The notes below the pieces were generated by a model. The model did no database searches. It had not been told where the DNA came from and saw nothing but the letters and a program-made list of their open reading frames with translations. A stretch of DNA of 64,000 bases from Latrodectus hesperus (lineage: Eukaryota > Arthropoda > Arachnida > Araneae > Theridiidae), in NCBI GenBank assembly GCA_037975125.1, contig CM075855.1, positions 78,526,945 to 78,590,944 on the forward strand, read 5' to 3'. Positions 41,918-53,514 of the stretch are shown piece by piece (positions within the stretch are counted from its first letter, which is position 1; every line of letters starts with the position of its first letter). The position numbers were made by a program, and so were the translations under genes.

Positions 41918-42175
41918 TTACGGCCGGTGACCTTCACAAATCCGAGTTTCGATCCTGAGCTTGGCAAAATCGACTCAGCCTTTGATCCCTTCAAGTGGGT
42001 CGATAAATTAAGTACCAAGCATGCTTGAGAACTAAATACTGACAGCTTCGCGTTAAGCTGACCCCTTAACTGGACATATGCTTCGCACCTCAAGTCCTTC
42101 GATAAGGAAAACAGATCTATGCACTTTAGGCCTTAGCCTACATTGGGCTATCGTGCCACAGGTTTAGGTTCATAG
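41918..42175 (+). mobile_element. tRNA-derived SINE, family B (5' part degraded)
   Basis: A B-box-like GAGTTTCGATCCTGAGC lies near 41942. It is followed by AAATCGACTCAGCCTTTGATC and GGGTCGATAAATTAAGTACC (41999-42018), then AAGCATGCTTGAGAACTAAA. The central block GTCGATAAA...ACCAAGCATGCTTG is shared with the SINE at 61327-61556. The 3' portion ends with TGGGCTATCGTGCCAC. A short minus-strand frame over it is a shadow. Confidence 0.75.
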
Positions 42176-42780
42176 TTTTATGAAATTAAAGAAAAATGAT
42201 AGGAGAAATTGTAGTTATTGTAAAAAAATCATTTGCAAATATATATATTATTTATTCAATAAAAAACTAAAGTTTTCCATATCATTGGGGATTATTATTT
42301 AATGAAAATCGAATTTAATATTTTACAGTTTAAGAGCTTCTTTACGTCGCAAAGGTAGTATATAGTTTTATTTTATTACTGAGGGTGAATTTTATAAAAC
42401 TAACCTTGTTATGTTATGAATGGTCCTGTGGGTTATTACACCTTAAATCTGATAGCCTCAACGATGTCGTCATATCTGAGCGTGACTGATTATAATTTTT
42501 TTTTTATCATTCTGATTAATTTTTTTTCTAAATCAGGTGTATGAAATTGGTTACTCTAAGAAAATCTAACACTAAAATTTGGCTTGTGAAAAGATTAATT
42601 CGGGAAAGCTCCAGACAATCTAGAATGTGTCCTGGTGATTAGCATTCTTCAAACAGGCTGGAAAAATCTTTTTTCATAAGAATAGTTCATAGGTCTCAAG
42701 TTGTTTACTGATAAGCCTGGTGATGGCTATCTGGTCCTGCCTGCAATACTTGAGTGATAATTCGCCCGCCAGGGCACTTT
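42176..42780. other. Non-coding DNA, nothing recognised
   Basis: Mixed-composition sequence left of the P-type transposon with no gene seen. Confidence 0.4.
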
Positions 42781-42789
42781 GTCTAGTTC

Positions 42790-42883
42790 CAGGGCTAGGG
42801 AAAGAGAAGGGCTGGCTCAAATGCTCCCCAAAACTGTCACCGGAAATAGCCGTTGATGACGTAGTCAGGCATCGAAGGAGAAT
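42790..42883. repeat. Left terminal inverted repeat of P-type element
   Basis: Pairs with 45415-45513. Identical opening CAGGGCTAGGGAAA; GC-rich compared with its surroundings. Plus- and minus-strand frames across it are shadows. Confidence 0.85.
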
Positions 42884-43083
42884 AAGCTGCCTGGAGTTTC
42901 TAAGCAAAATACTTATTTTTTATTTTTAAGTTCATTTTGTTTTTAATCAGAGTGAAAAAAACTACAAATGCCTCTCAAATATTTAGTAAATTTGAAATTA
43001 TTATTTTATAAAACCAAAAAGAATTATTATTAATATTGAAATTAACTTAAAATTGCATAACCAATATAAAAATATACTTAGTT

Positions 43084-45301
43084 TCAGTTTATCTTGATTT
43101 TTTGACTAGTGACCCATTTCTTGTTTTTTTGTTGAGCTTTATTATGGAATACTATCGCTGCATTTCTATTTAAATACCTAATTCGTATAAAGGTTCTCCA
43201 GTGACAAAAAAGTTTAATTGCCTTTCGATTTACAGTAGGAAAAGAAGACTCTGTTTCATTTATTAATGTTGCTATGACATTTTTCCCTTTAGAAAATGTG
43301 TCGCCATGAAATTTGCGAAACATTAAGTCCATTTGTTTTATAGTTTCCATCCATGCTTATGTTGGATTAGTAAGTCCCCCAGCAGAAATTAAATTAATCC
43401 ACTCGGAATGATTGGGCATATAGACTGAATTTCTTGATATAGTTCCAAATGAATTATCTTTAATTTTTTAAGCAAAATAACCTTCCACAGATTTGGTTTG
43501 CTTGTCGCTCAACGGTCACTTTTTGCACACGAGGGCTAATTAGACCGGGACCTACGGTTTAAAGTGGATTCCGAACCACTACAAACATCCATGCCCAAGG
43601 TGGGATTCGAACCCACAAACTGTTGAACCGAAGGCAAGAGCGCTAACCATTCGGCTGTCAGCTCGGCTAACCTTCCACAGAAACCATAGCTTCTTTTCAA
43701 ATGGAGATATATCACAATTTGGATTGGAAGAGGCAAGTTCATTTTCCCAAGATAAAGGTAAGGGATTAATTAAGAATTCACGATTTAATTCATCATCTTG
43801 AGAATCAAAAGAATTGATAATTTCTTGACGTTCTTTTACATTAAATGCAGAGTCTAACATTTCACTTGTTAAATAAACGTCTGGTCCATTTTCTAAGAGT
43901 TTACTTTCAGTGACAAATTAGGTAATTTATTTGCGAGCAATATTTTTTAAGCGAATAATTACTTCAGAAGGAGAAGGATGGTCATTGAATCTCCTAAGAG
44001 CTCTAATTTGGCTGAAGAGGCTTTCGAGCGCATCTTGAGTAAGTCTACTTGTTAAAATATAAGATACATTTATAGATTTTAAGTCTTCATATAATGCATA
44101 AAGAGAATGAATTGAAACAATAATCCCTTTTTTAAAAGGCAAAACCGATTTTTTTCCAAATACACGTAAATTTAAAACTTCCTCCTTAATTGCGTTTAAA
44201 GTTTCTTTTTGAGTATCAAAGTACTTTTGCACTCCAAAAGCAGCTTTTAAAGGCTTGTTACTGGGAGGTATTGGTACGCAGCTGTTCATAATATCAAATA
44301 AATTATCGATTTATGAAAAAAATGTAGCCGCTTTAGTATTTCCAGTGAAATGTAATATAGCTTTAGCAGTAGTTTCCGAAAATAAAATATTTGCAGGTGT
44401 AACGTTTTATCTTTCATTTCCTTTAACAGTTAGAAATTGGGGCTTCAGCTTATGGCAAATTTTTATTTCCTTGAAATCTTTATTCAATATCTCATATAAT
44501 ATTCCATTTTATTTCGCCAAAAATCGTAAGATTTTGAAGATAATTACCGAATCAAAATACATTTTGAAATAGTGTCAGATGACCATTTCGTTCTTAATTT
44601 ATTTTCTTCATCTTCACGCTTATAAGGGAATAAATTATTTATCCCCATCTTCCTAAGTTTAACGTTATCCTTTTGAAGTAATTTTACTTTCGTTTTTAAT
44701 TTTTGTATTTCATTTAAAAGCAATTTTTTTATTTGATTTCTGTCGTTTAATTATTCTTGTTGTTGAAGTTCGATTTCTTTTTTGCTCATTTTAAAGGAAT
44801 TTTACTGTATTTTCTGCGCATTATATTCTTTTTTTCAATTCTTCTATATTTTTTAAATATTCATTGCATTTAAGGCATTTAATGTCACCATCACATTGAT
44901 TTTCTGTATCACATAATTTATATATATATGTGGACTCACACACTCAATTCTTTCAATAGCTTCTATTACTCTCCTTCTTTCGTTTGTCTCTGTTCTCTTG
45001 GAGTATTTCGAATTATGTTTAAAGCCGGTAACTTACGATTAGGCAGAGCCGTTGATTTTAATATTTTTCTCTCTGGCAAACCAAGTAGTCGATTTTGTAT
45101 GTCGTCCATATATTCATTCAAATCAAAATGCTCACTGCACACTCTAGCATTCTTGATGTTGGTTTTGTCGCTTCTTTGACATCTTTGCACCCATTTCTTC
45201 GAAAGCATTTGATTTTCTTTTGGAAATTGATGCAATATTACGTGTTTTCCTTTTGTATTTTGATACGTATTTTAACACGTAACAACAGCACACGATGTCA
45301 T
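43084..45301 (-). pseudogene. THAP9/P-element-like transposase, broken
   Basis: Pieces in transposase order on the minus strand: a THAP zinc finger from 45301 (MTSCAVVTC, an in-frame stop, then HQFPKE, KWVQRCQRSDK and ARVCSEHF), which supplies the C2CH ligands and binds DNA in this family. Next is a coiled-coil-like Lys/Glu/Leu stretch (about 44800-44640). Then comes KWSSDTISKCILIR, and the central frame 43927-44289 with ILTSRLTQDALESLFSQIRA, a P-transposase signature. A 43681-43860 segment is followed by a C-terminal frame 43084-43350 ending in WRTFIRIRYLNRNA. Stops, frame changes and a SINE insertion after KLWFLWK inactivate it. The RNase H-like catalytic region looks shortened, so an internal deletion is likely. 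Confidence 0.82.
43492..43668 (-). mobile_element. tRNA-derived SINE, family C, inside the P-type transposase
   Basis: On the minus strand it starts as a tRNA-like sequence: GCCGAATGGTTAGCGCTCTT (A-box region), then a perfect B box GGTTCGAATCC. It is flanked by a 13-bp direct repeat AACCTTCCACAGA (43479-43491 and 43669-43681), the expected LINE-type target duplication. It interrupts the P-type transposase frame and so is younger than that element. The tRNA-like head is not a functional tRNA gene. Confidence 0.9.
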
Positions 45302-45414
45302 GTTTTCCTCTTTAAAAATACTCTTGGTTAAAATGAAAACATTAACATTAAACAAGCCAAAATGAATAAGAAAGCTGCGATCAGACACAAGCTAGCATAG
45401 AGAATGCCAGCCAG

Positions 45415-45513
45415 TCGATGCCCAGTGACGTCACGCTCTTCCCCTCTCCGGTGACAAGGCGGCATGCGACACCTCAAAGCGATGAGCCAGCCCTTATGTT
45501 TTCCCTAGCCCTG
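45415..45513. repeat. Right terminal inverted repeat of P-type element
   Basis: Reverse complement begins CAGGGCTAGGGAAAA and follows the left TIR through AAGGGCTGGCTCA, GTCACCGGA, TGACG and GGCATCGA. Confidence 0.85.
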
Positions 45514-45521
45514 GTCTAGTA

Positions 45522-47465
45522 CCATTGGTGAACAGGTGGGGTGGTCTAAGAAGCATTAACAACTTTTTTAGCTCTTGAAAACAGCTTCAAATGAGTCAGT
45601 GACTCGGGTTTGTCAAACGGCCCATTACCATCCACTTAGCCAAAACACCTGCTGTCTTATTGTCATGTAAAATTATTTGGATTTCTCCTATTAATTTTAT
45701 TATACATTCTTGAGATGAGATGTAAATTCCTTTTCCGTATCAGTCACATTCATCTTCCGCCTGTATGATCGAATCTTCAGGGATGCTGTTAATGAGACTT
45801 AAAAAGCAAATTGTTTCAAATAAACTGGCGCACCAAAATTCTTGCTCACTTAGGAAAGAAGATCCGTATGGAGGTAAGCTTTATTTAAGCCAACTGAAGG
45901 GTCAATGTCCTCTTTTAAGCTATGTTGTAAGACTTTTAAGTTATGTTGTACTATATATATGTTGATCTAACTGCTTGAATTACCCAAGCCAAAAAGGCTA
46001 CTTTTCTTTAATATATGGATACTGCTCTACCCTATCAAAAACTAAGAATTTCGAATTTGAGTCTCATAACAGGTGAGTTAGGGAAAGAAACTCAACCACA
46101 CCAATCTTCCTTCTTAGGCAGAGAGGTTGCAGGTCACCCTCTTAAAGAAGTCACTGAATTATAACCAAAATCTGGGAGCCGAGGCTCCGGGCTCGGTCTG
46201 GAGACGCTAGTGTTCTGACGGAACAACGAAACTCAGAATTGGAATGTGTCAGAATTATGCGCGGGTGAACTTCAAACAGTTATAGCATCTGTGTACGTAT
46301 TCTTTTTTGCAGAAGCTGTAAACGTAAGTAATAAACTTTGAAACGTATAGATGTAATTAAAGTGATAAATTTAAAAGCGAAGTAAAATAATTCAGTAATT
46401 TCTTAAGGGTGTCTATATTTTATTGTTTGAATACAATAATTATATAATTAAATATTTTAAATTTATCTAAATTTGAAAAAATAATTACAATACTTTAAAA
46501 AATCTTATTTTGAGTAATAAAAATAGTATATTCATAAATACAGATCTAAATTTTTTGTACATCTAATGTTTCCAAACAGGATGAAATGTTCTGGTATTGT
46601 AAGAGAAAATGTGCTAATTTCAATAAAGTTTTTAAAACTGTTCAAGATGCAAAATACAAATAACTTAAAAAATTTTAATAGGAGGTTAAAAATATGTAAG
46701 ATTAAAAAATTAAATTCTTAATAGTTGTTTCCTATTTGTATTGTTTTCTATGTAAATATTGATTTTTCTTAGTTTTGATTTGAAATAGAATGGTTTTATC
46801 AACTCCTTTATTTGTGGCAATAACCATTAAATACTGTTGGAAGCACATTTTGAAGCTATGTATGAAAATTGGCTCAAGCTGTCCAATACTATATTCATTG
46901 TAATCTGATTTATAAAGAAAGACATCTTAATTTCTTTGGAATTTTAATTTTAAGAGACTAAATATTATATGCTTTTCTATAATGCAATATTTAGCAAAAG
47001 AGAGGTCTAAAATTCATTAATAATTCTGATTTTTACTTTTTATTATCTCCAACTGTTACAGTTTTGATATATGAAAATAAAAATTATTCTGATATAAATG
47101 TATATGTAGTATGATAAAGTGTATATAATGTTCTGATAAAGTAAGTATATATTCCGATAAAAAAAAAATCTGTATAATATTCTGAAAAAACTATTTTAAG
47201 ATATAAGTGTCTTAATATCTGACATATTAAATTGGCAACAACAATTTTTGCTGTAAAACAAAATTTTGTGAAATAAGTAATTTATTACTTACTGAATGCA
47301 ATAAATTTAAATTTATTTTAAATACTATTATTAATATAGGTTTTATTTTTAGCAATTAAACAGTCTTTTAAGGCAAATTTTCATTTAATGTAATTATATA
47401 TAGTCCTCATTTGGGAAAATGAGCGTAGAGTAATAAACCAAAATTCAAATTATTAATAAGATTTA
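45522..47465. other. Intergenic DNA with an unassigned patch at 45960-46270
   Basis: No gene is seen. The patch around 45960-46270 is GC-richer (for example GGGAGCCGAGGCTCCGGGCTC near 46173, a short palindrome) and may be an old repeat. The rest is AT-rich. Confidence 0.4.
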
Positions 47466-47476
47466 ATTTTTAATTT

Positions 47477-47974
47477 CCCCTCAGGGGGCTTACCTCCTTT
47501 AGGTAAACACGGGTGTCACAATCCCGAGGTACCCCAGAGTGTGATCTGTCCTCTTCTTTATTTTCTTCTCTCTTCTACTCTTCTGCTTTCCCTTCCTTTT
47601 CATTGTGGTTGCCTCGTAAGAGGTTGAGGGCTCCCCTTGAGTAGCTTTACCTTGAGCTCTGTTGCTATTAGCTACACTTGAGGACTAAATCACCCACGTG
47701 TTTGCCGTGCGTGGAGACCCGTGTCCCTGGAAAGGAGGGTCCTGGTTATTGAGGCCCCTAGAGACCAACACATTACTTTGGCCTCTGCTTCAGGTAAACG
47801 GGAGTTGTGTTGAGGTCCTCAGCACATCAATCGGCTTTATGGATCAAACGATCGGTACATCTACTGGGTGACTCGTTAAGGGTGGAGGCCATCTCAGGGA
47901 TGTACTGTGAGCGTATAGGACCTGGCTAGCACTGGTGCAGCTGGTCTGCATCCCCTTGTTGGACTCGGTGGTGG
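47477..47974 (+). other. LINE 5' UTR
   Basis: GC-rich leader beginning CCCCTCAGGGGGCTTACC with an abrupt composition change from the flank. It should hold an internal RNA polymerase II promoter as in other LINEs, but no motif is assigned. Confidence 0.7.
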
Positions 47975-48905
47975 GTGGTGACGTCAGGTCCCGAATTTTC
48001 CAGTTTATATATGGAAACTAGTAATTTTTCTTCTCTCCCACGGGAGCATACATTGACTTTACTAAAAGCAAAATTCAACATTGTGAAACGGAAAGAGGGT
48101 ACTTTTGATACAGTATCCTTTTTCTTAATCCAAAAGGTCTTTCTGGCAATATCGGAGAAGTAAAGAGCATCCGGAAACTTCGTTCTTAAGATCTAATGGT
48201 AGAAGTTGCTTCAGAAGCACAAGCAACTCTGATTAGCAACATGAACACGCTAGCTAACCTTGAGGTGTCCGTCCAACCTCATATTAATCTTAACTTTTCA
48301 CGTGGTGTGGTATCCGCCAAGGATCTCTTAAATACGCCCGCGGACGAGATCTTAGAAAATCTCAAAGATCAAAAGGTCTGTGCTGTAAAACGCATCACTG
48401 TCAGACGGGATGGGCAGATTATCAATACTAAACATCTCGTACTGACATTTGTGACGCCAGACCTACCGCAGAATATTAAAGCTGCGTATATGCATCTATC
48501 CGTTAGGCCGTTCATTCCAAATCCTTTGCGTTGTTTCCAGTGCCAGAGATTTGGTCACTGCAAAGCGTCTTTCAGGGGCAAACTGACTTGCGCTCGCTGC
48601 GCAGCAGTCGGCCACGACAATTAATCCTGTACTGCAAAGGAGAGGTCTGTCAACGGTAAAGTTGACCACCCCTCCTACGCTAGAAGTTGTCCTACCTGGA
48701 TACTGGAAAAGGAGATCACAACCACTAAAGTTAAGAATAATTGTTCCTATCCTGAGGCGAGACGCGCTGTTACAGCTCGCACACCTCAAATACGAGTCAG
48801 CTATGCGACTGTTGCTGCCAAGGTCATCAGAACGACTAGTACACAAACGGCTGCTCTATCACTTCCGATTGTTAAATTACCCTTACATCTGTACAAACGC
48901 TAAAA
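47975..48905 (+). pseudogene. LINE ORF1 (gag-like, CCHC zinc knuckle), broken
   Basis: ORF1 proteins of I-type LINEs coat the element RNA. The first frame (from 47975) runs through LLKAKFNIVKRKEGTFDTVS and shifts near 48120. The main frame 48196-48624 shows TKHLVLTFVTPDLPQNIKAA, VRPFIPNPLRCFQCQRFGHC (zinc-knuckle start) and CARCAAVGHDN. It then meets a TAA at 48622, where the family continues with a further Cys. Frame resumes afterwards to about 48905. At least one frameshift and two stops disable it. Antisense frames here (48496-48846, 48883-49089) are shadows. Confidence 0.85.
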
Positions 48906-49119
48906 TCGACCTCCACAGAAAAGCTCCTATTGCCTGATCAAAAGGTGTAAAGGCCTTACTAAGATCTGCAAAGGAGGGCAATTCTAGGCCCTCCATATGC
49001 ACCCGTAAAGCTTTATCCCTGGAAGCTGACGCTGTATATCTACATCCCTCCGACGAAGATCTGTCACTCGATGAGATGTCAGATGACATGCCTTTCAGCT
49101 CCGGGAAAGGAGCTTTTCA

Positions 49120-51202
49120 AATTCAACAATAACTTCCTTTGTTTCTTGGAACTGCCATAGTTTGCGTTCTCATCATGATGACATCAAGTCTAATTTCAGC
49201 CTACAACCCCGCATGTGTTGCACTTCAGGAAACATTCCTGAAGTCCAGCAATAACTTTTCCATGCGTAGGTTTAAAAGCTTTAGAAAAGACTGTGGTGAC
49301 GATGTTGCAGTGCTTGGAGGTGTTTGCATATTGACATCCAACAACTATCCTAGCACTACGCAACCTTTAAATACAACACTACAGGCTGTAGCTGTGCGAA
49401 TTCACACATTATGCTTATTGACAGTCTGTAGTTTGTATTTGCCACCACACGATGTCATCCACCAAGAGGAACTCGATTCATTAATAGATCAGCTGCCAAC
49501 ATCATTTCTGCTATTAGGTGACTTTAATGGCCATAATTCTTTGTGGGGAAGTGATGATGCAAATTCTCGTGGTCGGCCGATAGAGCGCTGTATTTCAGAC
49601 AGCAGTCTCTGTCTGTTTAATACCGACGAGAAGACCTACTTTCACATAGCCACAAGAACATCTCATTCTCTCGATCTAGCCATTAGTTCTCCCTTACTTC
49701 TGCCATTGTTAAAGTTAAATGTAGGAAATGACCTGCATAATAGCGATCATTTTCCTATCGTCATCCCCCAGACTGGAGGTAGTAGTGTAAGACAACGCTT
49801 ACCTAATTACGTGTACAGTCGGGCAGATTGGATGTTATTTACACAATTGGCAGTTGTTGATGATAAAATGGTTTCGATCGAAGATATTGATATTGCCGTT
49901 AGTAAAGGCACTGAAACAATTAAGAATGAGGCTGATGCATAAATACCTAAGAGTTCCTCTATATCACACAGACGTTGCAGACCTTGGTGGAATGATGAAT
50001 GTCAAAAAACCTATAAGAAACAGAGGAAGTTATGGGGGATATTTAGGAGGTACCCCACAACGGAGAATATTATCGCATTTAAGAGAGCAAAAGCATTAGC
50101 TCGCAGAGTTCGTTGTCGAAGTCAGAAGGAATCCTGGTCCTGCTATGTATCTTCAATAACATCTTCAACTTCCAGTAAGCAGTTGTGGAGAAAGGTGAAA
50201 GCAGCCAATGGAATTTATAGAGAATTTTCTATTCCTATTTTAAAATCCGGAGCTGATGTATACTCTTCTCTACGGATATTGCTAACGTCCTTGGTGAAGC
50301 ATTTGCTAACGTCTCAAGCTCATCTCAAGTTCTTCGTTTTTGAGGACTAAGAGTCGTGCTGAGCGAGTACCAATTCGCTTCAACCATCGACAAGTCTTAT
50401 CGTACAACCGTGAATTTGGAATGTTTGAATTGAAGGAAGATTTACAGCAGGCCAATAACACCAGTCCAGGACCTGATGGAATCAGTTATCTCATGCTTCA
50501 ACATTTATGTCCAGGCTCCCTGTTGAACTTACTTTACCTGTTTAATAGGATCTGAACTGAAAATGAATTTCCATCTCTATGATCTCTATGGCAAGAAGCA
50601 ATAGTGATTCCTGTCCTAAAGGCTGGTAAGGATTCTTCAGATCCTTCAAATTATCGACCAATCGCTCTGACGAGTTGCTTATGTAAGACTCTCGAACGTA
50701 TGGTCAATGCTCGTCTCATCTATGTCTTAGAAACTAATAATTGTATCCATAAAAATCAGAGTGGCTTTCGTAAAGGAAGATCCACTCTTGATAATATGAC
50801 ACACTTGGAAACTCAAATCCGCAACGCTTTTATGCGGAGAAATCATTTAGTTTCCATTTTCTTCGACATAGAAAAGGCTTACAATCGTACATGGTGATAT
50901 GGAATTCTCCGTACATTATATGATTTTGGCTTTCGGGGTAATCTTCCGATATTCCTACAGAGTTTTTTATGCTCCGTGTTTTTTTAAAGTAAGTATTGGA
51001 AGCTATACATCCAATACTTTTACACAATCTGAGGGTGTTCCTCAGGGCTCTATTTTAAGCGTCACACTTTTTAGTCTCTTCATCAGTAACATTCTTCATC
51101 AACTTCCATCATCAGTACATGGTACTTTGTTTGTGGACGACCTGCAAATATCATGCGAGGGGTCTAATATGCGATTAATTGAAAGACAACTGCAAACAGC
51201 AG
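49120..51202 (+). pseudogene. LINE ORF2 part 1: AP endonuclease and reverse transcriptase
   Basis: The endonuclease nicks the target. Visible are SWNCHSLRSH at about 49140, a frameshift near 49185, then NPACVALQETFL, LLLGDFNGHNSLWGS and NSDHFPIVI (49139-49942), the catalytic Asn/Glu/Asp/His blocks of an AP-type enzyme. After a TAA at 49940 the frame continues, and the reverse transcriptase follows: NNTSPGPDGISYLMLQHL (50455-50510), YRPIALTSCLCKTLERMV, QSGFRKGRSTLDNM, FFDIEKAY (first Asp), SEGVPQGSILS and LFVDDLQIS (catalytic Asp pair, near 51135). The domain is then cut by the LTR element at 51202. Stops at about 49940, 50553 and 50895 plus shifts make it inactive. Confidence 0.88.
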
Positions 51203-51572
51203 TAAATAAAATCACTCACAATTCAATGCTTTTTGTAGCACAAGAAAAAGTGACTCGGATTCGTCAATCAAGAAGTAGGCAAATTTCACGCATCACAACG
51301 TTTAATTTATATATAACCATATACACATTTCCAAAGCACAATATACTTAATTGGTAGCATAATTAATTATATAACACTTATTCGTAACACAATAATACTT
51401 TTCTCATATGTAACATAATTTCAATATTGTACGTAGCATTAATCATTTTGTAGCAATTAACATTTTTGTAGCAGACTGGTCATAACAAGACCTTTTTAGT
51501 CGGTGGTTCTTTTCACACTAACTTACCACGCCACCTACTGGCGTAAACAGATCGGAGTGAGCATTCTTCACA
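51203..51572 (-). repeat. BEL/Pao 3' LTR
   Basis: Same 370-bp sequence with three substitutions: gcacaag versus gaacaag, tatatat versus tatgtat, and tacgtag versus tacttag. It is preceded (minus strand) by the purine tract. Confidence 0.95.
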
Positions 51573-51582
51573 CTCCCCACCT
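51573..51582 (-). promoter_or_regulatory. Polypurine tract
   Basis: The minus strand reads AGGTGGGGAG immediately before the TGTGAAG start of the 3' LTR, the expected plus-strand primer site. Confidence 0.85.
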
Positions 51583-51759
51583 GATAATTTTACAAATTAT
51601 CACACCTTTCTGAAATGATACTAAGAAAACAACATTAAAACATTTACAATTATTAACAATTATAGAAAAATCAATAATTCAAAAATCACAAAACAATGAA
51701 AACAAACAAAAAAAAACGTTATATAAAGTTCACAGTTTTTTTTCTTGAGTCTTATGAGT

Positions 51760-53514
51760 CTGGAAACTCGAGGGGATACAAGAGTTGGACTGGTCTACGG
51801 AATTCTCTGTTTTCAGTCTTTACCACACACGAGCGCACCAGTCCATCACGCCCCTTCATCACTTCCGTAATTCGACCCAAAGTCCATAAAATTTTGACTT
51901 TGTTTTTCCTTCTAAGAGCACTATATCGTTCACTTGTAAATTTTTATTGCTGACAGGTGTTCCCAAATAATGAGAATTTCTCAAATCAAGGAGGTATTGG
52001 TTTTTCCATTTTATCCAAATTTGGCTGATAAGTCTCGTTTGATATTGCTTGCGCTTAACTAGGGATTGTTTTGTGGAATTAACACCCATAAGTTCTGCAA
52101 AATTACACGGATATTGAAGTTTTTGTCCAGAGAGCAGAAAATGAGCAGGCGTTAAAGGTTCAGGTTCGTGGACATCATTATACACATAGGTGAGTGGACG
52201 ATGGTTCAACACATTTTCCACTTCTGCAAGGACCGTCATAAACTCCTCAAAATCAAGTTGAGCTCTGCCTAGAATCTTTCTCAAAGGTTGCTTGATACTT
52301 CTCATTAAACGCTCATAGAAGCCTCTCCACCATGGCGCAAGTGCGACTATGAATTTCCATTCTATACCCTCAGAAGCTATGAAATTCTTGAATTCTGTAT
52401 CTTTAATTATATTGAAAAAATATTGCAAGTCCTTGTTAGCACGTTTGAAAGTAGTAGCATTATCAGAATAAAATACGCGTGTGTTTCCCCGCCTACTGAA
52501 AAATCTTCGTATTGCTAACATAAATTTGTTTGTCGACAAATCAGAAACTAATTCGAGGTGCACAGCCCTTGTGACTGCACATGTGAAAAGCGCAATATAC
52601 GATTTTTTAGTTTCTTTCTCTCATTTTATATACACTGGTCCTGTGAAGTCCACACCCGTTACGCTAAATGGAGGAGCTTCAGCTATACGATCCTTCGGCA
52701 ACTGTGCTGTCATTTGTTTCGCCGGTTTAGCTACACTTTTCTTGCAAATCAAACATCTATTAATTATTTTCCGCACGAGTTGTCGTCCCTTAGGAATCCA
52801 AAATTTTTGTCGCAAAATTGTCAACATTGCGGCAATTCCTACATGTAACGCTTTACGATGTTTACGTAGCACAAGTAATTCGGTAAATCTGGAATTATTG
52901 GGAAATAATATCGGATGTTTTTCTTCTATCATAAAATCGGCTTCGCTTAGCCTTCCCTTAATTCGTAGAATGCCATTTTTATCTAAAACCGGAGCTAAAC
53001 ATAAAATATTAGAACTCGTTGATACATCTTTTCCGCATTCTAGATTTTTAATTTCCGATGGAAAGTTTTCTCTTTGAATCTTCTTTATCCAAAAGATTTC
53101 TGTTTCCTGTAATTCAGTAGCGGTAAGTGGACCATTTTCCGCCGGTAATCTTCTAGTTTTAGCTACAAATCGCTTAACGTAGGCAAGAATTCTTATAAAT
53201 TTTGATAGATCACTAAATTTTTTAATGTCGATAATAACTTCACTGGATTTTAAAATGCATTGATTTACTAAAACCGTTTTGCGTCTCTCATGATGTTCAT
53301 CGTATTTTTCTGATATTTTTTGGACTGGCCAATTTTCAGAAGGACCTTCAAGCCACTGAGGTCCCTTCCACCAAAGATTACTTTCTTTAAGGTTTTCGAC
53401 ACTTAACTCCTTGGTCAATAAATCTGCTGGGTTTTCTTTGCCACTACAAAGTCTCCAATCTGCCGGACAAGACTTTTCTTGTATTTCTATAATTCTGTTG
53501 CAAACAAAGGGTTT
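51760..53514 (-). pseudogene. BEL/Pao integrase and C-terminal domain, broken
   Basis: Frame 52621-53418 holds the HHCC zinc-binding region (LRKHRKALHVGIAAML ... NRCLICKK) and the core start FSVTGVDFTGPVYIK (first catalytic Asp). After a frameshift near 52620 the frame 51859-52563 gives HLELVSDL, VFYSDNATTFKRANKDL (second Asp) and LAPWWRGFYERL (catalytic Glu). The BEL-specific C-terminal stretch (WKNQYLLDLRNSH, VNDIVLLEG) follows. Another shift near 51860 leads to VKTENREFRRPVQLLYPLE and a stop near 51765. Plus-strand frames here are shadows. Confidence 0.9.

Larger units (their letters stand above)
42789..45513 (-). mobile_element. P-element-type (THAP) DNA transposon with TIRs and 8-bp TSD
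   Basis: The ends form imperfect terminal inverted repeats of about 100 bp. Both begin CAGGGCTAGGGAAA, then AGGGCTGGCTCA, then CACCGGA, a TGACG word and GGCATCGA. Flanks are GTCTAGTT at 42781-42788 and GTCTAGTA at 45514-45521, an 8-bp target duplication with one difference. P elements make 8-bp duplications and start with CA. The length, about 2.7 kb including a 190-bp SINE insertion, suits the family. The coding strand is minus and contains a broken THAP transposase. Confidence 0.88.

Noticed and set aside
42674..42929. Open frames on both strands
   Set aside because: They overlap the GC-rich terminal inverted repeat of the P-type transposon and have no protein motif.
43492..43668. Functional tRNA gene (minus strand)
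   Set aside because: It has a good B box, but it is flanked by a 13-bp target duplication, lacks a foldable full cloverleaf that I can draw, and continues into a SINE body.
44966..45235. Intact host THAP-domain gene
   Set aside because: The THAP finger is preceded by an in-frame stop and lies inside paired transposon ends with a target duplication.
52481..53077. Plus-strand frame of 198 residues
   Set aside because: It is the antisense shadow of the BEL/Pao integrase region.
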